From: Pseudarcicella hirudinis
GTDB lineage: Bacteria; Bacteroidota; Bacteroidia; Cytophagales; Spirosomataceae
DNA: 64,000 nt
Assembly: GCF_900115665.1 (NCBI RefSeq)
Contig: NZ_FOXH01000008.1
Span: 1 to 64,000, forward strand
Reading direction: 5' to 3'
Made by a program: the position numbers and the translations under genes. Below the pieces are notes generated by a model that ran no database searches, was not told the origin of the DNA, and saw only the letters and a program-made list of their open reading frames with translations. The number at the start of each line of letters is the position of its first letter. Position 1 is the first letter of the stretch. This document shows, in pieces, positions 8,077 to 16,338 of this stretch.

Positions 8077-9354
8077 ATGCAATTATTAAGTAAAACTGTC
8101 CGGAGTTATCTCATTTATTGCGTTGTCATTATTATTTGCAGCATTCCGACCTTATATTTTCTGTTATATAATTTTATCAGACACGAATCGGAAGAAGCCC
8201 TTCACATCAGGAAAGAGCATATTATTAAAAGCACGGCAAAGCTTCATTCTATCAGGGAGCTGCAACAGTATATACAATTCCATGAAGATTTAACCATTAC
8301 TCCGCTTGACTCTTCTATTGAAAAAACTGATGAAAAAACGTCGAAAATATTCGAATATGATAGTATTTCTCAGGAAAATATTCCGTTTGCAATCTTCTCA
8401 TTTCCGCTTGAATTTGAGCATAAAAAATACCGGATCGACCTCCGTGAGTCTTTAATTGAACGGGAAGAGCTGATGGAGCTCATTCTTTCTATCCAGATCA
8501 GCGTATTAATGCTCCTTCTGGCGGGATTATTCTTTATCAATAAGAACCTTGCTTCCAAAATCTGGACTCCTTTCTATCAGATTCTGGAAAAAGTGAAAGA
8601 AATAGAAGTAAATCGTGATGCAGAATTGAATCTCCCCAAAACCAACATCCGGGAATTTGAAGATTTAAAACAGGCCATTCTTTATCTGGCCAAGAAAAAC
8701 CGCAGAGTTTATCAGGTACAGAAGGAATTTACAGAAAATGCGGCACATGAAATGCAGACACCACTCGCCATATTTCAGTCAAAACTGGAATTACTGATGC
8801 AAAGCATGAACCTCAATGAAGAACAAGCTAATCTTATTGAATCATTACTTAACGTCAGTCAGCGTTTATCCAGACTCAACCGCAGTCTGCTTCTGCTGGC
8901 TAAAATTGAAAACGAACAATTTATTGAAAAAGAAGAAATTGATGTTTGTGAGGTAATTCAGGCACTTATCGGGCAATTCTCTGAACAGTTCAGGTATCAG
9001 AAGATTAAGTCGGACATTCATTTACCGAATCCGATCTACCTGAAAGCAAATACTACTTTACTGGAAATTCTCTTTTCAAACCTCATCTCAAACGCCATTA
9101 AATACAACCTTGAACAAGGTATCTTTCTATTGAACAGCAATAGCCGGAATGAAATAATTATCAGTAATTCTGGTCGGTTATCTGCTGTGCATTCGGCTGA
9201 CATGTTTGAACGTTTCACCAAAAATGCTTCAGCGCAGGAAGGCATTGGTTTAGGGCTTGCCATTGTTAAAAAAATATGTGATACCTGCCATTATCAAATA
9301 GATTATCATTTTGACGACGATCTTCGTCTTCATCATTTTAAAGTAAAATTCTGA
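8077..9354 (+). CDS. sensor histidine kinase, partner of the OmpR-type regulator
   Basis: I start at the ATG at 8077, 1 bp after the regulator stop; an upstream TTG frame overlaps the regulator. The 425-residue product has TM segments at about 10-32 and 135-155 with a roughly 100-residue periplasmic sensor between them. A dimerisation domain carries phospho-accepting His224 in ENAAHEMQTPLA, and the ATPase domain has LFSNLISNAIKYN (N box) and GIGLGLAIVKK (G2 box). The G1 region (IIISNSGRLSAVH) lacks the usual DNGxG, which also occurs in other small QseC-like kinases. A clear terminator follows, so the pair forms its own operon. Confidence 0.92.
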   Translation: MQLLSKTVRSYLIYCVVIIICSIPTLYFLLYNFIRHESEEALHIRKEHIIKSTAKLHSIRELQQYIQFHEDLTITPLDSSIEKTDEKTSKIFEYDSISQENIPFAIFSFPLEFEHKKYRIDLRESLIEREELMELILSIQISVLMLLLAGLFFINKNLASKIWTPFYQILEKVKEIEVNRDAELNLPKTNIREFEDLKQAILYLAKKNRRVYQVQKEFTENAAHEMQTPLAIFQSKLELLMQSMNLNEEQANLIESLLNVSQRLSRLNRSLLLLAKIENEQFIEKEEIDVCEVIQALIGQFSEQFRYQKIKSDIHLPNPIYLKANTTLLEILFSNLISNAIKYNLEQGIFLLNSNSRNEIIISNSGRLSAVHSADMFERFTKNASAQEGIGLGLAIVKKICDTCHYQIDYHFDDDLRLHHFKVKF

Positions 9355-9357
9355 TCT

Positions 9358-9393
9358 GCTTTTGCCTATGAATGAGGCAAAAGCCTTTTGCTT
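9358..9393 (+). terminator. terminator of the two-component operon
   Basis: GCTTTTGCCT at 9358-9367 pairs perfectly with AGGCAAAAGC at 9375-9384, with a 7-nt loop and a downstream CTTTTGCTTT tract. It separates the regulator genes from the TonB receptor. Confidence 0.8.
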
Positions 9394-9402
9394 TAAAGGA
9401 AT

Positions 9403-9430
9403 TGTTACCAAAACATCAACACCATGTTAA
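9403..9430 (+). promoter_or_regulatory. candidate response-regulator site upstream of the TonB receptor
   Basis: TGTTACCAAA at 9403-9412 is the exact inverse of TTTGGTAACA at 7210-7219 in the promoter of the two-component system. TGTTAA follows at 9425-9430, 22 bp (two helical turns) after the first TGTTA, a spacing compatible with OmpR-family direct repeats. This is pattern evidence only. Confidence 0.35.
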
Positions 9431-9516
9431 ATCAAAAATGATTGCGCAAAAATTCTAAATTCATTCAGAATTGCCCTCATTCCTTTGCATGAATATTAAC
9501 TATCCCGTAAATAATC

Positions 9517-12291
9517 ATGCAGCATTTTTACAAAATTATAATTTTTCTTCTCCTCTCAAATCAGCTTCTTGCCGGAAGTCTAAAAGGCAAAGTAGTTGAT
9601 TCCCGTACCAATGAACCACTTGTCGGAGCTTCTGTGACTGTGAAAATAAATGACAAAAAGATTGGCACGCTGACAGATCTGGAAGGTAAATATGAAATCA
9701 AAAATATCTCTGCCGGAACTTACGAAATTCATTGCAGTTACACCGGTTATAAGAAAGCAGAGCATAAAATTACAGTAACTCAGGACAAAATCACTTTTAA
9801 TATTTCATTGACCGAAACGAGTATCGACATCGGGGAAGTAGTCGTAAAAGGTTCTGTAAACAAAGAAACTGAATCCAGTGCCCGGAAATCTGAAAAAAAC
9901 TCAGATAATATTCTCAACATTATTCCGGCAAAAACAATCCAATTGCTTCCGGATATTACGGTAGGTAACATTTTACAAAGAATTTCAGGGGTTTCGGTAG
10001 TGAGAAACAGCAGCGGGGACGGCCAGTATGCCATCATCCGGGGAATGGATAAGCGTTATAATTATACCCTCGTAAACGGCATAAAAATCCCAAGTCCTGA
10101 TAATAAAAACCGTTACGTTCCGATGGATATTTTTCCGGCAGAAATGCTGGAAAGGCTGGAAGTCGTAAAGGCATTGACGCCAAATATGGAAGGAGATGCA
10201 ATCGGCGGAGCAATGAATATGATTATGAAATCTGCGCCTGATCATCTTACCATTTCCGCAACGGCTTCAACCGGATACAGTCAGCTATTTGCAGACCGAC
10301 CTTTTTCAGGTTTTGATTCAAAAGGCATCGCTTTTCAGGCTCCATCAGAGATTCATGGCAGTAAATATGTAGCAGTTCCTTCTGATTTTTCCGTAAAACA
10401 CCTGAATTATCAGGAAGTCAAATTGCCTGTCAATTCATTATTCGGCTTCACACTTGGAAACAGAATTCTGAATAACAAACTGGGATTCGTAATTGCTGGA
10501 AGTTTCCAGAAAACTTACCGGGGAAGCAATTCTATCTTTTTTAACCCAAATGGACAGCCTTCTCCCGATCCTGCCCCAAATACCCCGCTTTTTGATAAAA
10601 TTCAGAAAAGAGAGTATTCTACTTTACAGACAAGATCAGGTTTGCACACAAAATTAGACTACCTTCTCAATGCCAACAATAAACTAAGTCTGTATGGCAT
10701 GTTCATGCAGTTAGATGAAGAAATGCATCGTCATACCATGGATAATTCATTTACAGTACTGGGAGATGAAAGCATTCTGGATCGTTCAAGGTTTCAAAGA
10801 CAAAACATTTACAATGCAACTTTACAGGGAAATCATACCTTAACCCCTAAATTAAAGTTTAACTGGTCTGCTGCATATTCAAATGCAACGAGTAAAACCC
10901 CGGACTGGACTGACCTCAGTGTAACTTATAAAATTACTATGGGTGCAGATGGAAAACCTACGGAATCTGCAAGATATATTGATCCTGTTACACATATCTG
11001 GACACATAATCAGGATGAGGATAAATCAGGTTACCTTAACTTTATCTATGACCTGAAGAAAAATGTAGAAATATCTGCCGGAGGGATGTATCGTACAAAA
11101 AACCGAAGTAATTTCTATACTTCAAACCGGCTTAATACGGTTCTTCCGGGGGCAGACCGTCAGGTATTTACCACAATCAATCAGGCTATATTCTCCTTCA
11201 GACCCGAATCTGATGCTTATGCCGATACGACCAACGGAAATAACTATACTGCTCAGGAACAAATCACAGCGGCTTATATTCAGGGAAAAGTACTCCTGAA
11301 TAAATTGCAGATTGTGGGTGGATTAAGAGCAGAGAATACTTCTCAAAGCTATACCTCACAACTTCCGGTTACTGCAATAGGCAAGACAGGTAAAATAGAA
11401 TACCTGGATTTATTGCCGAGTGTTCATTTCAAATATTCACTGGATGAACGCCAGAATATCAGACTATCCTATTTCAAAGGAATCAGCAGACCTGGTTATT
11501 TCGAATTTATTCCTGCCCCGATTGCCGGAGATTATTTCGACGAAAGCGGTAATTACAACATCAAGCATACCCAGTCGGACAATATTGACCTCCGATATGA
11601 GATTTTCCCGAAAGGTAATGAGCAGTTATTGGTAGGTGCTTTTTACAAAAACCTGACAAATCCGATCGAATACGGATTTCAGCAGGTAGGTAACAACTCT
11701 TATTTATATACGCCGCAAAACTTCGGAAATGCGACTAATTACGGTTTTGAACTTGTTTTCGTAAAATACCTGAGAAACTGGGGAATTTCAGGTAACTATA
11801 CTTATACAAAATCTTCGATCACAACTACCAAAAGAGTTTATTACCGTGATGCCAATGGTTTTATTCAGAATGCTCCTCCGGCAACTCCTGAATACCCGAC
11901 CCCTCCTACCCAAACCAGACCTTTACAAGGCCAGTCTGATCACATTGCCAATATTTCATTAATCTATAAAAATGCCAAACTCGACTTTGATGCACAACTT
12001 TCCTGGGTTTATACAGGAAAAAGAATCAACATTGTTTCGCCTTACAAGGATCTTGATTACTGGCAAAGAGGAACCTCTCAGTTAGATTTTTCAGCAGAAA
12101 AAAGACTCTTGAAAAATTTCTCGGTATTCGTAAAAATGACCAACCTGCTTAATAATCCGATTATTGTTGAAATCCTTCACCCAAACACACTCGGAGGCTT
12201 ACCGGAACAAACGCAGGATGATAAAATTTTAGTCCAGAAAGATGTTTTTCAGCAAACCTATCTGGCAGGTATTCGCTATAAACTTCAATAA
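9517..12291 (+). CDS. TonB-dependent outer-membrane receptor
   Basis: The product has 924 residues: a signal peptide (1-20), a carboxypeptidase-regulatory-like beta domain (about 22-105, GKVVDSRTNEPLVGASV), a plug domain (about 130-250, with LPDITVGNILQRISGVSVV and IIRGMDKRYNYTLVNG) and a 22-strand barrel ending YLAGIRYKLQ. It imports a bulky nutrient using TonB energy. It is not a SusC (no SusC signature and no SusD neighbour). The next genes encode a surface-type lipoprotein, an acid phosphatase and a propeller, all on the same strand with short gaps, so a phosphorylated or phosphate-releasing substrate is the best guess. Confidence 0.92.
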   Translation: MQHFYKIIIFLLLSNQLLAGSLKGKVVDSRTNEPLVGASVTVKINDKKIGTLTDLEGKYEIKNISAGTYEIHCSYTGYKKAEHKITVTQDKITFNISLTETSIDIGEVVVKGSVNKETESSARKSEKNSDNILNIIPAKTIQLLPDITVGNILQRISGVSVVRNSSGDGQYAIIRGMDKRYNYTLVNGIKIPSPDNKNRYVPMDIFPAEMLERLEVVKALTPNMEGDAIGGAMNMIMKSAPDHLTISATASTGYSQLFADRPFSGFDSKGIAFQAPSEIHGSKYVAVPSDFSVKHLNYQEVKLPVNSLFGFTLGNRILNNKLGFVIAGSFQKTYRGSNSIFFNPNGQPSPDPAPNTPLFDKIQKREYSTLQTRSGLHTKLDYLLNANNKLSLYGMFMQLDEEMHRHTMDNSFTVLGDESILDRSRFQRQNIYNATLQGNHTLTPKLKFNWSAAYSNATSKTPDWTDLSVTYKITMGADGKPTESARYIDPVTHIWTHNQDEDKSGYLNFIYDLKKNVEISAGGMYRTKNRSNFYTSNRLNTVLPGADRQVFTTINQAIFSFRPESDAYADTTNGNNYTAQEQITAAYIQGKVLLNKLQIVGGLRAENTSQSYTSQLPVTAIGKTGKIEYLDLLPSVHFKYSLDERQNIRLSYFKGISRPGYFEFIPAPIAGDYFDESGNYNIKHTQSDNIDLRYEIFPKGNEQLLVGAFYKNLTNPIEYGFQQVGNNSYLYTPQNFGNATNYGFELVFVKYLRNWGISGNYTYTKSSITTTKRVYYRDANGFIQNAPPATPEYPTPPTQTRPLQGQSDHIANISLIYKNAKLDFDAQLSWVYTGKRINIVSPYKDLDYWQRGTSQLDFSAEKRLLKNFSVFVKMTNLLNNPIIVEILHPNTLGGLPEQTQDDKILVQKDVFQQTYLAGIRYKLQ

Positions 12292-12363
12292 ACCCCGACC
12301 GGAAAGGGAAATCCTAACATCAGCGCTCTCCATCCGGATTCAGGAGAGACTAAACAAATAAAC

Positions 12364-13767
12364 ATGAAAAAGTTTTCAAATCTTCTTATTGCAATTTGCC
12401 TGCTGGCTTGCGTATTCTCCTGCAGTAAATCGGATGAGGTTGTTACCGTTTCTCAGCCATTATTAACTATCGGTAAAGCAGTGGATAACAAAACACCTTT
12501 GTCAGGATCTATTAAAGGAACCATGAAAAGCGATTCTGTTTACAACGTAAACGGAGATGTTTTCATCAACGAAAATGACACATTACTTATCCAGCCCGGT
12601 GTAAAAATTTATATTAACGGGAATTATAGTATCGTAGTAAAAGGAACTTTACTTTCACTTGGTTCTAAAGATAAACCGATATATTTCACAGTTAAAAATG
12701 TTACTAAAACAGATCAGATTGGTGCAGACCCAACCACAGATCCTGCTTATAAAGGACTTTGGGGAGGTATTTTAGGAGAAACTACAGCTAAATTATTGGT
12801 GGTAAAATGGACACACGTAGAATTTGGCGGTGGAAAAGCAACCGTTTCTCCGGTTTCTTTTATCGCAAATAACGGAAACACTTATCCTTTGTGTTTCAGT
12901 AATCCGGACGGTGTTTTTGTTTTAGAGGATTCATGGGTTTACGGTTCAGTTGATGATCCTATCCGTACTTTCGGTGGAAAATTGCATGTAATGAGAAATA
13001 CCTTTGAAAAAAGCGGATTTACCGGAGGTGAATGTCTCAATATTAAATCGGGAAGTGTCGGAAACTTCGCTTATAACCTGTTTATCGGTTCTGCTACCAA
13101 CGGTTCTAAAGCTTCCAATAACGGAGGTAAAAACCCGCAGACTACGATCTATATGTACAACAATACGTATATTGATTGTGGTTACCGTCGCGCAGCAGCT
13201 GGCAGAGGAGGTTCTATCAACTTTGAGGAAGGCTCAAGAGGAGTTGCGTATAACAACCTAATCGTAAACTGTAAATATGGTGTACGAATTGTCGGAGCAA
13301 ATGGTACCTATCTTGGAAATACTTTAGTCTCTGCTGATACAGCCAATATCAAATATGGTTATAACTTCAATTACGTAGATTCTACTTTTATCGCAAATGA
13401 AATTTACCCAACCGGATTTGCTACTAAAATACAATCAACTGACATTCCGGCACCTGGTTCTTTCCTTCCGGCTTCTTATAAGCCAGGACAAGTATATGAT
13501 GGTTCGGCTGTCGTAGGTAAGAATAATCCTTCTTTTGTTAATTTCCCATTACCTCAAACCAGCAAAAGAATGAGAGATATCAGTGTGGTAGGAACCTATA
13601 ATTTCAGATTGCAATCAAACTCTCCTGCACTTGGTAAAGGATTTACCGGATTCTCTCCTTTGGCAAATGGTGTTCCGGTAAGTGCGAATTTCGGAGCGAC
13701 AGAAATTACACCTCCGAATAAAGACCTTGGCGCTTATCCTTCGGATAATTCAGGGAACAAACATTAA
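12364..13767 (+). CDS. beta-helix-like lipoprotein, probable surface partner of the TonB receptor
   Basis: The product has 467 residues. The lipobox ends at about Cys20 (CVFSC followed by SKSDE). The body alternates short strands and turns (LLIQPGVKIYINGNYSIVVK, then PIYFTV, WGGILG, YMYNNTYIDCG, and YNNLIVNCKYGVRI), typical of right-handed parallel beta-helix proteins of Bacteroidota. It begins 72 bp after the TonB receptor, where SusC systems would carry SusD, so a substrate-capturing role at the cell surface is likely but inferred. I see no catalytic motif of pectate lyases. A GC-rich hairpin follows before the phosphatase gene. Confidence 0.65.
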   Translation: MKKFSNLLIAICLLACVFSCSKSDEVVTVSQPLLTIGKAVDNKTPLSGSIKGTMKSDSVYNVNGDVFINENDTLLIQPGVKIYINGNYSIVVKGTLLSLGSKDKPIYFTVKNVTKTDQIGADPTTDPAYKGLWGGILGETTAKLLVVKWTHVEFGGGKATVSPVSFIANNGNTYPLCFSNPDGVFVLEDSWVYGSVDDPIRTFGGKLHVMRNTFEKSGFTGGECLNIKSGSVGNFAYNLFIGSATNGSKASNNGGKNPQTTIYMYNNTYIDCGYRRAAAGRGGSINFEEGSRGVAYNNLIVNCKYGVRIVGANGTYLGNTLVSADTANIKYGYNFNYVDSTFIANEIYPTGFATKIQSTDIPAPGSFLPASYKPGQVYDGSAVVGKNNPSFVNFPLPQTSKRMRDISVVGTYNFRLQSNSPALGKGFTGFSPLANGVPVSANFGATEITPPNKDLGAYPSDNSGNKH

Positions 13768-13778
13768 TATTTCTTTCT

Positions 13779-13811
13779 CCCCGGATTCTTTCAAATCAGA
13801 AAGATCCGGGG
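13779..13811 (+). terminator. intercistronic hairpin between lipoprotein and phosphatase genes
   Basis: CCCCGGA at 13779-13785 pairs with TCCGGGG at 13805-13811, and inner bases extend the stem (TTCTTTC with GAAAGA, imperfect). Only TTTG follows. It may be a partial terminator or an mRNA-stabilising hairpin that lowers phosphatase expression relative to the receptor. Confidence 0.55.
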
Positions 13812-13851
13812 TTTGAAACCCCCAGAACCTTTCACAGAAAAGTCCCCCTTC

Positions 13852-14772
13852 ATGAATAAATTTAAATATTCATTCCTGCTCTTAATGCTCTCATTACAGG
13901 TTTTTGCTCAGAAAGACCAGCATCGTTCCCTGAATTTCTTTGTATTGGGAGATTGGGGAATGAAAGGACAGGAGCAACAGACCGAAGTTGCCAATCAAAT
14001 GAGAAATGAGGCAAAAACCTCAGATCTTTCCTTTCTGCTAACTACCGGAGATAACTTTTATGAAAAAGGTGTGTTAAGCACTACTGATGAACACTGGACT
14101 TTATCCTATGAAAATGTTTATCAGGAATTAACCAGGCAGTTCAATTGGTATGCAGCGTTGGGAAATCATGATTATATGGGCTCTCCTGAAGCTGAAACGG
14201 CATATCATAAGGTCAATCCTAACTGGAATCTTCCTTCAAGATATTACACATTTGTTAAAGAAACTCCTGATAAGCAAAAGGTTCGTTTTGTAGTATTGGA
14301 TACCAATCCTTATGCCACTGCCTATTATAAGGATCCGAAATATGCAGAATATGTTAAAACACAGGATACTACACGCCAGACTCATTGGGTAGACAGCGTG
14401 TTGGCAGTTTCAAGTGAACCCTGGAAAATTGTGGTTGGCCACCATCCCATTTACAGCTCAAAACCTAAACCCGGAGAAACAGAATTTTTAAGATCCTCAA
14501 TTGCCCCTTTGCTGGAAAAATATAAAGTGCAGGCTTACTTTTCAGGACATGACCATCTCATGCAGTTTAACAAACCTGAAAATACTTCGGTAAGTTATAT
14601 TATTTCCGGAGGAGCCGGAAAACCACGGAACTCCGCTACAAAGGAAACATTCACCGTTTATTCTGAAAACAAAGCAGCATTCGCCTCCTGCAGCATTCAA
14701 GGTAAAACACTGAAAATAACCTTTATAGATGCACAGGGTCAGCATTTATTTGACCATAAAATCCATCGGTAA
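13852..14772 (+). CDS. secreted purple acid phosphatase-like metallophosphoesterase
   Basis: I start at the ATG at 13852, because MNKFKYSFLLLMLSLQVFAQ is a complete signal peptide; an upstream TTG only adds a hydrophilic leader. The 306-residue product has all metal motifs in order: GDWG, TGDNFYEKG, GNHDY, GHHPIY and GHDH. It is closely parallel to the protein at 2883, but that one is a lipoprotein and this one appears to be exported without a lipobox. It should release phosphate from monoesters in the periplasm or outside. It is part of the TonB receptor cluster and is followed 73 bp later by a propeller gene. Confidence 0.87.
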   Translation: MNKFKYSFLLLMLSLQVFAQKDQHRSLNFFVLGDWGMKGQEQQTEVANQMRNEAKTSDLSFLLTTGDNFYEKGVLSTTDEHWTLSYENVYQELTRQFNWYAALGNHDYMGSPEAETAYHKVNPNWNLPSRYYTFVKETPDKQKVRFVVLDTNPYATAYYKDPKYAEYVKTQDTTRQTHWVDSVLAVSSEPWKIVVGHHPIYSSKPKPGETEFLRSSIAPLLEKYKVQAYFSGHDHLMQFNKPENTSVSYIISGGAGKPRNSATKETFTVYSENKAAFASCSIQGKTLKITFIDAQGQHLFDHKIHR

Positions 14773-14845
14773 ATCATTAATTGTTCTGTAAATCTCCAAT
14801 ATAAGCATAAGCTTCTTGTCAAATTCATCATTCAATCATTAAACA

Positions 14846-15862
14846 ATGAAAAATTTATTCAGAAATGCCTCTTTGATGGCAATGGCTGTTTTAGCCGGAA
14901 ATATGCAGCTATCTGCTCAAAACACTATAGCTCCAACCTATAAATTCATTAAGAAAATAAACCTGACCGGAAACGGCAAATGGGATTTCCTGAAAATGGA
15001 TGGTGAAAAAGAAAGACTTTATGTCTCCCATTTTGACAAAGTGCATGTCATAGACCTTAATACAGACAAACAGATTGCTGAAATTACAGGACTGAACGGT
15101 GTTCATGGCATCGGACTCGCCAAAGAGATTTCCAAAGGATATATCACAAACGGAGGTAATAATACGGTTACTGTTTTTGAAGATAAAACTTTCAAAGTCC
15201 TTAAAACAATCAATGTAAAAGGGAAAAAGCCGGATGCAATTATTCATGATAAAGCATCTAATAAAGTTTTTGCTTTTTGTGGAAAGAGTAATAATGTAGT
15301 GGTTATTGACCCGGTAAATGATGAAGAAGTTGCCTCAATTGAACTTGGTGGTAAACCGGAAATTGCCGTAGCAGACGGAAAAGGATTAATTTTCAACAAT
15401 ATTGAAGATAAAAATGAAGTGGTTGTTATTGATTCTAAGAATTTAAAAGTTAATAAGCACTACTCTTTAGGAAATAACAAGGCTCCTACAGGAATAGCTT
15501 TAGATGCCAAAAACAATCGTCTTTTTGTAACTTGCGAAGAATCAAAAACATTGGTAATTATGAATGCGGAAAATGGCAAAATAATTACGGTTCTTCCGAT
15601 AGGTGAAAATGTTGACGGGGTTATTTATGAAAAAGAATTAGGCCTTATTATTACTTCCAACGGAGATGGCACTGCAACTATCGTTAAGCAAATCAGTGCA
15701 GATTCTTATAAGCTGGCTCAAACGCTGAAGACAAATAAAGGTTGCAAAACCATTGTTCACCGTGGAACCACACATAATATATTCTTAAGTGGTGCAGAGT
15801 TTTCTGAAAAGGAAATCAAACCAGATACATTCGGGGTATATATTTACGGACCGGGTAAATAA
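14846..15862 (+). CDS. YncE/YVTN-type seven-bladed beta-propeller protein
   Basis: The product has 338 residues with a signal peptide (about 1-24, ending LSAQ). Repeats of the YncE type follow: VIDLNTDKQIAEI, VFEDKTFKVLKTINV, VIDPVNDEEVASI, VIDSKNLKVNKHYSL and VIMNAENGKIITVL, each a propeller blade. Such proteins bind ligands or partner proteins; no catalysis is expected. The position at the end of the receptor/phosphatase cluster and before a strong terminator suggests it works with the phosphatase. The fused propeller-phosphoesterase at 29796 supports that idea. Confidence 0.83.
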   Translation: MKNLFRNASLMAMAVLAGNMQLSAQNTIAPTYKFIKKINLTGNGKWDFLKMDGEKERLYVSHFDKVHVIDLNTDKQIAEITGLNGVHGIGLAKEISKGYITNGGNNTVTVFEDKTFKVLKTINVKGKKPDAIIHDKASNKVFAFCGKSNNVVVIDPVNDEEVASIELGGKPEIAVADGKGLIFNNIEDKNEVVVIDSKNLKVNKHYSLGNNKAPTGIALDAKNNRLFVTCEESKTLVIMNAENGKIITVLPIGENVDGVIYEKELGLIITSNGDGTATIVKQISADSYKLAQTLKTNKGCKTIVHRGTTHNIFLSGAEFSEKEIKPDTFGVYIYGPGK

Positions 15863-15887
15863 CATCAGTCCTAAGATTAACCTTAGA

Positions 15888-15917
15888 AGAGGCTGCCTGA
15901 AAATGGTAGCCTCTTTT
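15888..15917 (+). terminator. terminator of the TonB/phosphatase cluster
   Basis: AAGAGGCTGCC at 15887-15897 pairs with GGTAGCCTCTTTT from 15905, with one internal mismatch and a 7-nt loop, followed by a T-rich tract. Confidence 0.8.
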
Positions 15918-15931
15918 CGTTTTCCCCCATC

Positions 15932-16164
15932 CCATGGTTTGTGACCCACAAACCACAAACTACCTTGATTAACTCATTTGTAAAGACACAAACGAGGCTA
16001 AGCAATTACTGAAAACATTCAACTTTCTGACTTCTGTTTATTTTCACCATGGTTTGTGACCCACAAACCATCACAAACTACCTTGATTAACTCATTTGTA
16101 AAGACACAAACGAGGCCATGCAATTACTGAAAACATTCAGCCTTCCCGACTTCCATTTATTTAA
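15932..16164. repeat. two direct copies of a ~115-bp palindrome-bearing intergenic repeat
   Basis: Copy 1 (15932-16044) and copy 2 (16047-16164) share almost all bases; they differ by a 3-nt insertion and a few substitutions mainly at the right end. Each starts CCATGG and holds GTTTGTGACCCACAAAC, a palindrome with a 3-nt centre, then an imperfect TTTGT/ACAAA inverted repeat. No coding frame fits both copies. This is the main content of the 476-bp gap 15863-16338; the rest (16165-16338) should contain the SusC promoter, but I see no convincing -33/-7 pair. Confidence 0.8.
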
Positions 16165-16338
16165 CTAATTGGTTAAAAGACACTTAATAACAACACATGA
16201 TTTATCATAATGGATAATAACGGTACAGTCTTGGTCAATTATCACCAATCCATTTGCAAGTGAGCCAAATATCTTTGTTAAGGAATCTTTATCGATTCTT
16301 TAACAAATCTGCCCATCATTTTACCGAAAAATCATGTT

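Noticed and set aside
12364-13767. The beta-helix lipoprotein as a pectate lyase
   Set aside because: I see no calcium-binding Asp cluster or catalytic Arg motif of pectate lyases; the fold alone does not show activity.
14909-15247. 112-codon minus-strand frame inside the propeller gene
   Set aside because: The plus-strand frame has clear repeats and a signal peptide; the reverse frame is its shadow.
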